Shown here piece after piece: positions 18,422 to 27,464 of a DNA stretch of 45,319 nucleotides. The position numbers and the translations under genes were made by a program. The notes under the pieces were generated by a model. That model was not told where the DNA came from and did no database searches. It saw only the letters and a list, made by a program, of their open reading frames with translations. The stretch covers positions 1-45,319 of the forward strand of contig NZ_CALKHS010000006.1 of assembly GCF_937988725.1 (NCBI RefSeq), written 5' to 3'. This DNA comes from an uncultured Castellaniella sp. (GTDB taxonomy: Bacteria; Pseudomonadota; Gammaproteobacteria; Burkholderiales; Burkholderiaceae_B). Position 1 is the first letter of the stretch; each line of letters opens with the position of its first letter.

Positions 18422-19198
18422 CTAGCGGTGCTTGAACGCCGGCTTGCGCTTTTCCACGAAGGCCTTCATGCCTTCCTTCTGGTCCTCGGTGGCGAACAGG
18501 GCATGGAAATTGCGGCGCTCGAAGAGCAGGGACTCGTCGAGGCTCGCCTCGAAGGACCGGTTGACGCATTCCTTGGCCATCATCACGGCCGGCAGCGGCA
18601 TGGACGCGATCACCGTGGCGGCCTCGATGGCTTCGTCCAGCAGCTTGTCCACCGGCACGACGCGCGCGACCAGGCCCGCGCGCTCGGCCTCGGCCACGTC
18701 CATCATGCGGCCGGTCAGCACCAGGTCCATGGCTTTGGCCTTGCCCACGGCGCGCGGCAGGCGCTGCGTGCCGCCATAGCCCGGAATCACGCCCAGCTTG
18801 ATTTCCGGCTGGCCGAACTTGGCGTTTTCAGCGGCGATGATGAAATCGCACAGCATGGCCAGTTCGCAGCCCCCGCCCAGCGCGTAGCCCGACACCGCCG
18901 CGATGATGGGCTTGCGGGCGCGGCGCAGCGCATCCCAGTTGCCGCCCAGGTAATCGGCCTTGTAGACGTCCATGTAGGACCAGCCCGCCATGGCGCCGAT
19001 GTCGGCCCCGGCCGCGAAGGCCTTTTCACTGCCTGTCAGCACCATGGCGCCGATGTTGTCGTCGGCCTCGAAAGCCCGCACCGCGGCCGAGAGTTCGTCG
19101 ATGACCTCGTTGCTGAGTGCGTTCAGGACCTGGGGGCGATTCAGGGTCAGCAACCCGACCCGCCCGCGAACCTCAACCTTTACCAGTGCTTCGCTCAT
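18422..19198 (-). CDS. Enoyl-CoA hydratase
   Basis: Crotonase-fold enzyme hydrating trans-2-enoyl-CoA in fatty-acid or aromatic (phenylacetate-type) degradation. The product is 258 residues, the usual length. The oxyanion-hole segments AFAAGADIGAM and ALGGGCELAM are present, as is the glutamate-containing FGQPEIKLGVIPGYGGTQRL typical of true hydratases. The C-terminal helix ends KAFVEKRKPAFKHR. It is divergent from the M61 peptidase gene with 25 bases between starts. The substrate chain length cannot be told from sequence alone. Confidence 0.93.
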   Translation of the reverse strand: MSEALVKVEVRGRVGLLTLNRPQVLNALSNEVIDELSAAVRAFEADDNIGAMVLTGSEKAFAAGADIGAMAGWSYMDVYKADYLGGNWDALRRARKPIIAAVSGYALGGGCELAMLCDFIIAAENAKFGQPEIKLGVIPGYGGTQRLPRAVGKAKAMDLVLTGRMMDVAEAERAGLVARVVPVDKLLDEAIEAATVIASMPLPAVMMAKECVNRSFEASLDESLLFERRNFHALFATEDQKEGMKAFVEKRKPAFKHR

Positions 19199-19223
19199 GT
19201 TGCCTCCAAAGTAAACTAAGGGA

Positions 19224-21020
19224 ATGAAAGACGAACCGATCCGCTACCGCGTGCAGCTGGCCGACCCGGCCGGCCACCGCTACGCCATCCGACTGACCAT
19301 ACCGCAGCCCGACCCCAAGGGCCAGACGCTGCGCCTGCCCGCCTGGATTCCCGGCAGCTACCTGATCCGTGATTTTGCCCGACAGATCGAAACTCTGCAG
19401 GCGCGGGATGCGGACGGCGCGGTGGCCGCCCGCAAAACCGACAGCCACACGTGGCGCTGCGCGCCGGCGCGCGGGGCGCTGACGATCGACTATACGGTCT
19501 ATGCCTGGGACCTGTCGGTGCGCGGCGCGCACTTCGACGAAAGCCATGCCTTTTTCAACGGCTGCAGCCTGTTTCCGGCCGTGGCGGGGCAGGAATCCAG
19601 CCCCTGCCTGCTGGAACTATGCCCCCCCGGTCATGCCAGGGGCTGGCAGGTCCACACCAGCCTGCCGCCTGCCGCCGGCCAGCCGGACTGCGCCGAGCCG
19701 CACGGTTTCGGCAGCTACCGCGCCGACGACTACGACGCCCTGATCGACCACCCGGTGGAAATCGGCACCCCGCAATCCATCAGCTTCGAAGCCCACGGCG
19801 CCGTCCACCGCCTGGTCTTCACGGGCGTGGCCCCGCAACTGGACCTGGAACGCATCGCCGCCGACGTGCGCAAGATCTGCGCCGCGCAGATCGAACTGTT
19901 CGAACCCGCGGCGCGGCGGGCGCCGTTCCTGGACAGCGCCGACCACTACACCTTCCTGACCACGATCACGGGCGACGGCTACGGCGGCCTGGAACACCGG
20001 GCGTCCACGGCGCTGATGATCAGCCGGCGCGATCTGCCCATGCGCGGCCGGCCGGCGCCCGAAGGCTACCAAACCTTCCTGGGGCTGGTCAGCCACGAAT
20101 ATTTCCACACCTGGAACGTCAAGCGCATCAAGCCGGCCGCCTTCGCGCCCTACGACCTGAGCCGGCCCGACCACACGCGCCTGCTGTGGGTCTTCGAAGG
20201 CTTCACCTCGTACTACGACGACCTGATGCTGCTGCGTTCGGGCGTGATCGACGAACCCGCCTACCTGAAGCTGCTGGCCCGCACCCTGGACCAGGTGATG
20301 CGCGGCGGCGGCCGGCTGAAGCAATCCGTCGCCGACAGTTCCTTCGACGCCTGGACGCGCTACTACAAGCAGGATGAAAATTCCCCCAACGCCCTGGTCA
20401 GCTACTACACGAAAGGCTCCCTGGTCGCCCTGGGGCTGGATCTGGAGATCCGCCACCGCTCGGGCCACACCCGCAGCCTGGACGACGTCATGCGTCTGCT
20501 GTGGACACGCTACGGACGCGACTTCTACCGGGGCCGCCCCCGTGGCGTGCCGGAAGACGCCCTGCCCGCGCTGATCCAGCAGGCCACCGGCGTGGACCTG
20601 GGCGACTTCATCGTCCGCTACGCGGAAGGCTGCGCCGACGTCCCTCTGAAAGCCGCCCTGGCCCGCGCCGGCATCGCCCTGACGGCCGAACCGGAAAACA
20701 CCCGACCCACGCTGGACGTCCGCACCCGTCCCGACACCGGCGGCCTGCGCCTGGCCACGGTGTACGAAGAAGGCCCCGCCCACCGCGCGGGCCTGTCGGC
20801 CGGCGACCTGCTGATCGCTCTGGACGGCCTGCGCATCACCGACGCCGCCAGCCTGGATACGCTGCTGGACGGCCGCCGGGCGGGCGACCGGGTCGCGCTG
20901 CACGTATTCCGGCGCGACGAGCTGCGCCAGTACCGCGCACGGCTGGGCCAGCCCCCCGCCCTGAAGCACAAGCTGGAACGCAGCGCCCCTGAAACGCCCC
21001 CATCCGGAGCCGCGGCATGA
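19224..21020 (+). CDS. M61 family peptidase with PDZ domain
   Basis: Zinc metallopeptidase related to glycyl aminopeptidases. The product is 598 residues. An N-terminal beta domain (RLPAWIPGSYLIRDFARQIE) is followed by the catalytic domain with the HExxH motif HEYFH at about 291-295, in the family context SHEYFHTWNVKRIKP. The third ligand is probably in LLWVFEGFTSYYDDL. A PDZ domain occupies about 495-580 (VYEEGPAHRAGLSAGDLLIA). No signal peptide is evident, so it is probably cytoplasmic. Its stop overlaps folB by four bases. Confidence 0.92.
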   Translation: MKDEPIRYRVQLADPAGHRYAIRLTIPQPDPKGQTLRLPAWIPGSYLIRDFARQIETLQARDADGAVAARKTDSHTWRCAPARGALTIDYTVYAWDLSVRGAHFDESHAFFNGCSLFPAVAGQESSPCLLELCPPGHARGWQVHTSLPPAAGQPDCAEPHGFGSYRADDYDALIDHPVEIGTPQSISFEAHGAVHRLVFTGVAPQLDLERIAADVRKICAAQIELFEPAARRAPFLDSADHYTFLTTITGDGYGGLEHRASTALMISRRDLPMRGRPAPEGYQTFLGLVSHEYFHTWNVKRIKPAAFAPYDLSRPDHTRLLWVFEGFTSYYDDLMLLRSGVIDEPAYLKLLARTLDQVMRGGGRLKQSVADSSFDAWTRYYKQDENSPNALVSYYTKGSLVALGLDLEIRHRSGHTRSLDDVMRLLWTRYGRDFYRGRPRGVPEDALPALIQQATGVDLGDFIVRYAEGCADVPLKAALARAGIALTAEPENTRPTLDVRTRPDTGGLRLATVYEEGPAHRAGLSAGDLLIALDGLRITDAASLDTLLDGRRAGDRVALHVFRRDELRQYRARLGQPPALKHKLERSAPETPPSGAAA

Positions 21021-21421
21021 ATCCATCCGGCCGCCCTCCCGTCGCCAGCGCCGATACCCGCCGGGTGATTCTGGACGACCTGCGGGTGTCGGCCTCCATC
21101 GGCATGCTGGACCACGAACGGACCGCCCGCCAGCCCCTGCGCATCCATGCCGAATTCGACACCGACGCCTCGCGCCCGGTGGACGACGCCGACATCGGCA
21201 GCGTGCTGGACTATCGCCTGCTGCGGGACGCCCTGATCCAGGAAGCCGTCCAGACCCACACCGATCTGCTGGAAACCCTGGTGGATCGATCCCTGACCCG
21301 CATCCTGCGGGACTTTCCGGAGGTCCTGCACGTCCGCCTCCGCATCTGCAAACCGCAGGCGTTCGACGATTGCGCCGCCGTCTGCATCGAACAATCGCGC
21401 AGCCGCACATCCGCCGCCTGA
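21017..21421 (+). CDS. folB: Dihydroneopterin aldolase
   Basis: Folate pathway enzyme that cleaves 7,8-dihydroneopterin to 6-hydroxymethyl-dihydropterin. The product is 134 residues. The family pattern is clear: ILDDLRVSASIGMLDHERTA, VLDYRLLRDAL, TDLLETLVDRSLTRIL and LRICKPQAF with the conserved Lys. It overlaps the peptidase stop (ATGA) and is ten bases from ttcA, so the three form one operon. Confidence 0.92.
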   Translation: MNPSGRPPVASADTRRVILDDLRVSASIGMLDHERTARQPLRIHAEFDTDASRPVDDADIGSVLDYRLLRDALIQEAVQTHTDLLETLVDRSLTRILRDFPEVLHVRLRICKPQAFDDCAAVCIEQSRSRTSAA

Positions 21422-21431
21422 TCATCGCACC

Positions 21432-22466
21432 ATGTCCGCACCCACTCCCGACTTCCAGGCGTCCGGCGCCGCCGAACACGGCCACGCCGCCGCGCTCGGG
21501 GACGCCGCCGCGCGTCCCGCCCGCCACAGCGTCAACGAAAACAAGCTGGTCAAGCGGCTGCTGCGCGAAACCGGCAAGGCCATCGGCGACTACCGGATGA
21601 TCGAGGACGGCGACCGCGTCATGGTCTGCCTGTCGGGCGGCAAGGATTCCTACGGCCTGCTGGACATTCTGCTGACGCTGCGCGAACGCGCGCCCATCCA
21701 TTTCGACGTCATCGCCGTCAATCTGGACCAGAAGCAGCCGGGGTTTCCCGAACACGTGCTGCCCGACTACCTGAGCGCGCGCGGCATCCCCTTCCACATC
21801 GAGAACCGGGACACATATTCCGTGGTCAAGCGCCTCGTCCCGGAAGGCAAGACGACCTGCTCCCTGTGTTCGCGCCTGCGCCGGGGCATCCTGTACCGCG
21901 TGGCCCGCGAACTGGGCGCCACCAAGATCGCCCTGGGCCACCACCGCAACGACATCCTGGCGACCTTCTTCCTGAACCTGTTCTACGGCGGCCGCATGAA
22001 GGCCATGCCCCCGAAGCTGGTGTCGGACAACGGCGAGCACATCGTCATCCGGCCACTGGCCTACGTGCGCGAGAAAGACCTGATCGCCTACGCGCGGCTG
22101 CGCGAGTTTCCCATCATTCCCTGCAACCTGTGCGGTTCCCAGGAAAACCTGAAGCGCAAGGAAATCAACCGCATGCTCGAAGAATGGGACCGGCACTTCG
22201 GCAACCGCACCTGGAACGTGTTCCGCGCGCTGTCGCACGTCGTGCCGTCCCATCTGATGGACCCCGCCCTGATGGATTTCGGCGGCCTGCGCCCGACGGG
22301 CCGGGCCGACGCCGACGGCGACCGGGCATTCGACGAGGAAGACTTCCCGATGCCGGCGTTCGCGGAAGAGGAGGGGGCGGCGGACGGCGAGCACGGCTCG
22401 CTCGGCCGGGAGCCGGTCGAGCGGATCATCGCCCGGCCGCGCGTGCGGTCGCAGGAATCATCCTAA
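21432..22466 (+). CDS. ttcA: tRNA 2-thiocytidine(32) synthetase
   Basis: ATP- and Fe-S-dependent enzyme that thiolates cytidine 32 of certain tRNAs. The product is 344 residues, with a C-terminal extension of about 40 residues that is rich in acidic residues. The PP-loop SGGKDS is at 68-73. The cluster-binding cysteines are visible as CSLC (143-146) and CNLC (231-234). ALGHHRNDILATFFLNLFYG and RALSHVVPSHLMDP are signature stretches of TtcA. Confidence 0.96.
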   Translation: MSAPTPDFQASGAAEHGHAAALGDAAARPARHSVNENKLVKRLLRETGKAIGDYRMIEDGDRVMVCLSGGKDSYGLLDILLTLRERAPIHFDVIAVNLDQKQPGFPEHVLPDYLSARGIPFHIENRDTYSVVKRLVPEGKTTCSLCSRLRRGILYRVARELGATKIALGHHRNDILATFFLNLFYGGRMKAMPPKLVSDNGEHIVIRPLAYVREKDLIAYARLREFPIIPCNLCGSQENLKRKEINRMLEEWDRHFGNRTWNVFRALSHVVPSHLMDPALMDFGGLRPTGRADADGDRAFDEEDFPMPAFAEEEGAADGEHGSLGREPVERIIARPRVRSQESS

Positions 22467-22481
22467 TCCGCCCGCCCCCGA

Positions 22482-23969
22482 TCAGGTCCAGTACATTGAT
22501 CCGATGTCGTGGGCGAAGACGGGATAGTTCATGGGCACGCCTTTCAGGCCCTTGCGCACGACCGTGCCGATGTCGGGGCTGAACACCCAGGCATTGACGG
22601 CATCGTGAGCCAGGTGCCGCTGCATCTGCCGGAACAGCTGCCCCTGTTCGCGCGGATTGGAGCTGACGGCATGGCGAACGACCAGCGCGCGGAAATCGGC
22701 GCTGTCATACCCGAAATAAAAATCGGGCCGGGTGTAGATCGCGTAATCCAGCGGTTCGACGTGGGTGATCACGGACAGATCGAAATCCCCCTGGAAGACG
22801 GTGGACATCCATCGCGCCCAGGACACCCGGACCAGATCCACCTGGATCCCCACGTCGGCCAGGTAGCGGGCCACCACCGGGCCGCCGAACAGCGCATACG
22901 GCGTCGGAGGCAAGGTCAGATCCAGACGCAGCGGCGCGCGCACGCCCGCAGCCCGCAACAGCGCGCGGGCGCGGTCGGGATCGTAGGGGTAGAGGCTCGT
23001 CAGATTGATGTAATCGGGGTCCGTGGGCACGAAATGGCTGCCGATGGCCTGGGCGCGTTGGCGCAGGACATCCCGGATGAAGACTTCGCGGTCGATGGCG
23101 TGCGTGATCGCCTGCCGCACCCGCACATCGCCAAGGGGCGCCCGGCGATGATTGACGACCACCATGCCCTTGCCTGAAGAGCTGCCCACCAGCACTTCGT
23201 AGTGACGGCTGTCCTTCAGCCGGTCCACGCTGCTGGTGGCGGCGCCGAATAGCACATCCACCCGCTGGTCCAGCACGGCCCGGACCTGCCGCTCGGGATC
23301 CGGAATGAAATGAAATCGCGCGGCGGGAATGCGGACGCTGCCGGCATCCCGGTAGCCCGGCCACCGCACCAGGTCGACGTCCCCCGTATCCTGCCATCCG
23401 GCGAAGCGATAAGGCCCCGTCCCGATGGGCCGCCGCGATGTCTGGTCGGCCGAGCCGGGGTGCACGATGGCGGCGGGCGGCTGTCCCAGCCTGAAAGGCA
23501 GCAGGGGGTCGGGGTGCTTCAGCGTCAGCAGCACCGTCCGCTCGTCCGGCGTCTGGATGTCCTGGATATTGCGGAAGGTCTCCACCAGGCTGTTGGCGGC
23601 CCCCAGCGCCTGCGCCCGCCGCAGGCTGCCGGCCGCCACGCCGGCATCCAGCCGGGCGCCATCGTGAAAGATGACGCCGTCGCGCAAGCGGAACCGGTAG
23701 CGCAGGCGGTCGAGCGAGACGTCCCAGTGTTCGGCCAGCAACGGCGCCACCTGGCCGTTTTCCCGGATGCAGGTCAGGCCTTCGAGGATGTTGCTGTGCA
23801 CGACTTCGCCGACGACGGCGGCCGCCGAGCGGGTGGGGTCCAGGCTTTCCGGCCGCAAGGACAGACCGATGGTCAGGGGCGAGGCTGTCTGACCTGCGAC
23901 GCGGGACGGCGCCGCGATGGCGGCCGCGCACGCCCAGGGCAGGGACAGGACGGCCCTACGGGAGATCAC
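22482..23969 (-). CDS. Peptide/nickel-type ABC transporter substrate-binding protein
   Basis: Periplasmic binding protein of the SBP_bac_5 (DppA/OppA) family. The product is 495 residues from a GTG start. The N-terminus has a twin-arginine-like signal (MISRRAVLSLPWACAAAIA, ending near VAGQ). SBP_bac_5 features are clear: LSLRPESLDPTRSAAAVVGE, LLAEHWDVSLDRLRYRFRL and RDGVIFHDGARLDAGV. No permease or ATPase gene is adjacent, so it either works with a distant transporter or is an orphan. It is convergent with ttcA, 15 bases away. Confidence 0.9.
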   Translation of the reverse strand: MISRRAVLSLPWACAAAIAAPSRVAGQTASPLTIGLSLRPESLDPTRSAAAVVGEVVHSNILEGLTCIRENGQVAPLLAEHWDVSLDRLRYRFRLRDGVIFHDGARLDAGVAAGSLRRAQALGAANSLVETFRNIQDIQTPDERTVLLTLKHPDPLLPFRLGQPPAAIVHPGSADQTSRRPIGTGPYRFAGWQDTGDVDLVRWPGYRDAGSVRIPAARFHFIPDPERQVRAVLDQRVDVLFGAATSSVDRLKDSRHYEVLVGSSSGKGMVVVNHRRAPLGDVRVRQAITHAIDREVFIRDVLRQRAQAIGSHFVPTDPDYINLTSLYPYDPDRARALLRAAGVRAPLRLDLTLPPTPYALFGGPVVARYLADVGIQVDLVRVSWARWMSTVFQGDFDLSVITHVEPLDYAIYTRPDFYFGYDSADFRALVVRHAVSSNPREQGQLFRQMQRHLAHDAVNAWVFSPDIGTVVRKGLKGVPMNYPVFAHDIGSMYWT

Positions 23970-24149
23970 CAGCCAGCCGCGGCCGGACCGCGAGCGTCCC
24001 CCCGGCGCAATGCGCCCGGCGGAGAAAGGAATGAGAACCGGAGGCCCCGGGATTCGGACATGGCAGGCACTTCCTGTAAGATCCTGTCATTATCACTCAT
24101 GTAGTAGCTGCGGGAAACACGGCGGGGTGTACGACGCCGGCACACCACC

Positions 24150-25694
24150 ATGGCGCACGATCATTTCCTGTCCCGCCGGACGCTGCCGGCCCTGATTGCG
24201 GTGCTGGTCTCCGGCGTGCTGATGATCCTGGGCGGAGCGCTGGCCTATCTGGACAGCCAGGAACGCCACCAGCACGCCGTGGAACACGAACTGCAGCTGG
24301 TCAACCGGCTGCAGATCCAGAGCCTGCAGACCTGGCGCAGCGCCCGACTCACCGAAGCGGCTTCCATCACCATGGACACCCTGTTCGGCGGCGCGGTGGC
24401 CGACTGGCGTCTGGCGGCGCAGGATCAGCGCGCCGATGCCGGCGCCCTGCGGGACGCCATCCGGGACAGGCTGCGTTTCCTCTACGAACAATCAGGCTAC
24501 GCCGCCGCCTATCTGCTGTCGCCTTCGGGCGCCCTGCTGCTCGCGCCCGAAGGAGGACGCCCGCCCACGCTGTCGCCCGACGGCCAGGCCGCATTGCAGC
24601 TCGCCATCGACCGGGCGCATCCCGTGGCGATCAACCCCCAGCGGGATCCCGCCTTCACGTTCCCGTTCTTCAGCCTCATCGCGCCGGTCTACCAGGACGA
24701 CGAAATCGTCGCCGCCGTCTGGATGATCATGGACGTGCGCAGTTCCCTGTTCCCTTTGCTGGAAGAGTGGCCATCGGCCAGCCAGACGGCGGAGTCCATC
24801 CTGGTCATGCGGGACCGGGACAGCGTGCGTGTGCTCAGCCCGCTGCAGGATCAAGCCGATGCCGCGCTGCAGTTCCGCATGTCGCTGGCGCTGACCCAGG
24901 CCCCCATGGTGCAGGCCGTCCAGGGCATGCGCGGCCTGTTTCGCGGGCAGGACTACCGGGGCCGCCCCGTCCTGGCCGTCGCCGCGCCCGTCACCGGCTC
25001 TTCCTGGTACCTGGTCTCGAAAATCGACGTGGCCGAAGCCCTGGATACCCGCTGGCGGGACATGTGGCACATCGCCGCCCCGGTGATCGCCGGCCTGCTG
25101 TGCATCTGGCTGGCGCTGGGGTACACGCAGCACCAGGCCTGGCGCCGCGAACGGCGGCTGAAGGAACTGCTGGAACGGCAGGTCCGCCACGACCCGCTGA
25201 CGCAGCTGGCCAACCGGGTCGCCCTGGACGAGCAATTCGACATCAACTGGCGTCATGCCGTGCGGCAGCGCCAGCCCCTGTCGGTGCTGATGATCGACGT
25301 GGACCACTTCAAGGCCTACAACGACCACTTCGGCCACATCGCCGGCGATCAATGCCTGAAACAGGTCGCAGCCATGCTGTCATCGGTCGCCCGGCGCAGC
25401 ACCGATCTGGTCTCCCGCTACGGCGGCGAAGAATTCGTCATGCTGCTGCCCGACACCCCGCTATACCAGGCCCGCGCCCTGGCCGAACGCATCTGCCAGA
25501 CCGTGTTCAATGCCGCCATTGCGCATCCGCTGTCGCAGCATGGCGAACGCGTCACCGTCAGCGTGGGCGTCACCTGCGCGAACGCCGGCGACCTGAGCGG
25601 CGCCGACGCAGCGCGGATCCGCAAGTCCCTGCTGGAACGCGCCGACGCCGCCCTGTACGCGGCGAAAAGCGCGGGCCGCAACCGGGCGGAATGA
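24150..25694 (+). CDS. Membrane diguanylate cyclase with periplasmic sensor
   Basis: Makes c-di-GMP. The product is 514 residues. A membrane helix at about 12-33 is followed by a periplasmic Cache-like sensor (about 40-300) and a second helix at about 308-325. The GGDEF domain follows: DPLTQLANR, DVDHFKAYND (about 383-392) and the active-site GGEEF at 425-429. An inhibitory I-site RSTD (416-419) lies exactly five residues before it, so product inhibition is likely. PgaCD polymerases are activated by c-di-GMP, which makes this a plausible but unproven local input. It is transcribed divergently from the binding-protein gene. Confidence 0.95.
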   Translation: MAHDHFLSRRTLPALIAVLVSGVLMILGGALAYLDSQERHQHAVEHELQLVNRLQIQSLQTWRSARLTEAASITMDTLFGGAVADWRLAAQDQRADAGALRDAIRDRLRFLYEQSGYAAAYLLSPSGALLLAPEGGRPPTLSPDGQAALQLAIDRAHPVAINPQRDPAFTFPFFSLIAPVYQDDEIVAAVWMIMDVRSSLFPLLEEWPSASQTAESILVMRDRDSVRVLSPLQDQADAALQFRMSLALTQAPMVQAVQGMRGLFRGQDYRGRPVLAVAAPVTGSSWYLVSKIDVAEALDTRWRDMWHIAAPVIAGLLCIWLALGYTQHQAWRRERRLKELLERQVRHDPLTQLANRVALDEQFDINWRHAVRQRQPLSVLMIDVDHFKAYNDHFGHIAGDQCLKQVAAMLSSVARRSTDLVSRYGGEEFVMLLPDTPLYQARALAERICQTVFNAAIAHPLSQHGERVTVSVGVTCANAGDLSGADAARIRKSLLERADAALYAAKSAGRNRAE

Positions 25695-25725
25695 CGGCAT
25701 CCGGCCCCTCGCCGGTCAGACGCCC

Positions 25726-26640
25726 TCAGACTTCGGGCACGAGCCCCCTGCCCAGGATCTCGACATGAGACAGCCGTTCGTTCAGGAAGTCCAGAAACGC
25801 GCGCGTGCGCGCCGGCATCATGCGGGACGGGAACAGGGCGACCATCGGGATCGCCTCGAAGGACCACGCCGGCAGCACCCGGACCAGATCCTGCTGGTGT
25901 TGATTGGCGCGCACGGACAGCGGCACGATGCCCACGTGATGCACGGCCATGTGCCGCAGCATCAGCACGTGATTCATGGCGATCCGCCCGCCGACCCGGA
26001 CCTGGCGCTCATCCCCCTCGGTCGAAAACAGTTTCCACACGGAGTCCTCGCGGCTGGCGCTGGCGCGCAGGCACTGATGCCCGGCCAGGTCGGCGGGATC
26101 CCCGGGAATGCCGTGCCGGCGCAGGTATTCCGGAGACGCATACAGCCCCAGGGACAAAGTCCCCAGGCGCCGCGACACGATGCCGGAATCTGGCTGGCGC
26201 GAGGCCCGGATCACGACATCGAAGCCGTCGGCCTGCAAGTCGATCTTGCGCACGCTCAGGTCGTATTCGCAATCGATCTCGGGATAGCGGCGGGAAAATT
26301 CGGGCAGGGCTTCCTGCAGAAAGGCCAGCGCCAGGCTGGACGGCAGCGAGACCTTGAGATGACCGCGCGGCTGCTGGGCATCGTCCATCAGTGCCTCGTG
26401 CGCAATGCGGGCCTCCTCGACGATATGCCTGCAGCGCGCGAAGTAGGCCGCCCCCGCCTCGGTCAGCGCGACCTTGCGCGTGGTGCGGTTCAGCAGGCGC
26501 ACCCCGATGGAGCTTTCCAGCTGCGAGATGCGCCGCGAAATGGTCGAGGCCGGCATCCCCAGCGCTTCGCCCGCGCGCGTGAAACCCTGGCTGCGGGCCA
26601 CTTCGACAAACAGCTCAATATCGTTCAGGGACGGGGACAT
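25726..26640 (-). CDS. LysR-family transcriptional regulator
   Basis: Product of 304 residues from the ATG complementary to 26638-26640 (MSPSLNDIELFVEVARSQGF); the open frame extends 51 codons upstream but without LysR homology. The winged helix-turn-helix is at 5-60 (ALGMPASTISRRISQLESSI, GVRLLNRTTRKVALTEAG). The effector-binding domain fills the rest. This resembles the subgroup of single-gene LysR regulators of efflux or aromatic genes. The neighbouring divergent gene encodes a DUF4148 protein, a possible target; no experimental basis is visible. Confidence 0.93.
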   Translation of the reverse strand: MSPSLNDIELFVEVARSQGFTRAGEALGMPASTISRRISQLESSIGVRLLNRTTRKVALTEAGAAYFARCRHIVEEARIAHEALMDDAQQPRGHLKVSLPSSLALAFLQEALPEFSRRYPEIDCEYDLSVRKIDLQADGFDVVIRASRQPDSGIVSRRLGTLSLGLYASPEYLRRHGIPGDPADLAGHQCLRASASREDSVWKLFSTEGDERQVRVGGRIAMNHVLMLRHMAVHHVGIVPLSVRANQHQQDLVRVLPAWSFEAIPMVALFPSRMMPARTRAFLDFLNERLSHVEILGRGLVPEV

Positions 26641-26852
26641 GGGATGCAATCCACAAAAGCGAACGGGCCGTCGGGCAATCGGGAGAAGGCGGCCGATTGT
26701 CGATAAAAATGGAAAGCTGAATTCGCATTGCCCCAGTTTATCGCAGCGCAGCAAAAGCGCACACTGTTTCCAACAGAGCAGGACACGAATCACCCAGCGG
26801 AAAGCCCGTGAACGTCCTGCTTTGACACACCCTAAACGTGAAGGAAACCATC

Positions 26853-27167
26853 ATGAAAGTCGCTACCGCCGCCTCCATCGCCGTTCTGTCCCTGGGCCTC
26901 GCCTCCGCCGGCATCGCTCAGGCCGATCAGACCAACTACCCGGAAATCGTGACGCCCAGCACCCAGACCCGCGCGGAAGTCGTCCAGGCGCTGCGCGTGG
27001 CGCAGTCCCAGGGGCTGGTCACCGTGGGCGAGCAAGCCGATTATCCCCAGCTGCAATCCGAAGGCCCGGCGCTGACCCGCGCCCAGGTCCTGAATGAACT
27101 GCACGAAGCCGAGAGCGCCGGCCTGTTCTTCATCGGGAACAGCATGCAGTATCCCCAAACGATGTAA
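26853..27167 (+). CDS. DUF4148 secreted protein
   Basis: Small exported protein of a family frequent in Burkholderiales and of unknown function. The product is 104 residues from the ATG at 26853, preceded by AAGGAAA. The signal peptide MKVATAASIAVLSLGLASAG ends near IAQA. Two copies of the DUF4148 motif follow: TRAEVVQALRVAQSQGLVTV with GEQADYPQ, and TRAQVLNELHEAESAGLFFI with GNSMQYPQ. Each repeat pairs a helix with a short loop. A strong intrinsic terminator follows the gene. Confidence 0.88.
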   Translation: MKVATAASIAVLSLGLASAGIAQADQTNYPEIVTPSTQTRAEVVQALRVAQSQGLVTVGEQADYPQLQSEGPALTRAQVLNELHEAESAGLFFIGNSMQYPQTM

Positions 27168-27192
27168 TCACGGTTTCGAACCCTCGAACCGG

Positions 27193-27229
27193 AAAAGCCC
27201 GCCGCGCACGATGCGCGGCGGGCTTTTTT
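27193..27229 (+). terminator. Intrinsic terminator after the DUF4148 gene
   Basis: A perfect 15-base stem (AAAAGCCCGCCGCGC, 27193-27207, and its complement at 27213-27227) encloses a five-base loop and ends in a T-run to 27229. It lies 26 bases past the stop. The A-rich start of the stem means it could also work on the minus strand. Confidence 0.9.
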
Positions 27230-27464
27230 CGCGCTTCGCGCAGCCCCCGAATCCCCCTGAAAGGCCGGCCTTCCGCGTTCCTCCGCCCGGCGGACCGGCT
27301 ACCGTAATCCCGCATTGACAGATTCTTGCCCACGGCAGGAAACTGATTCCGCTTCTCCGGAAAGGGATGTTCGTTTCCGCTAGCACCGGTTGTTTTCGAG
27401 ATTCATCTCGCATGCGCCGCTAGACACGACGCACGTCCATCAGACGTACCAGAGGAGGATTCAC

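Noticed and set aside
27315..27343. Promoter with TTGACA upstream of the ABC binding-protein gene
   Set aside because: The -35 is perfect, but no acceptable -10 is found at 16-18 bases, so I did not list it as a feature.
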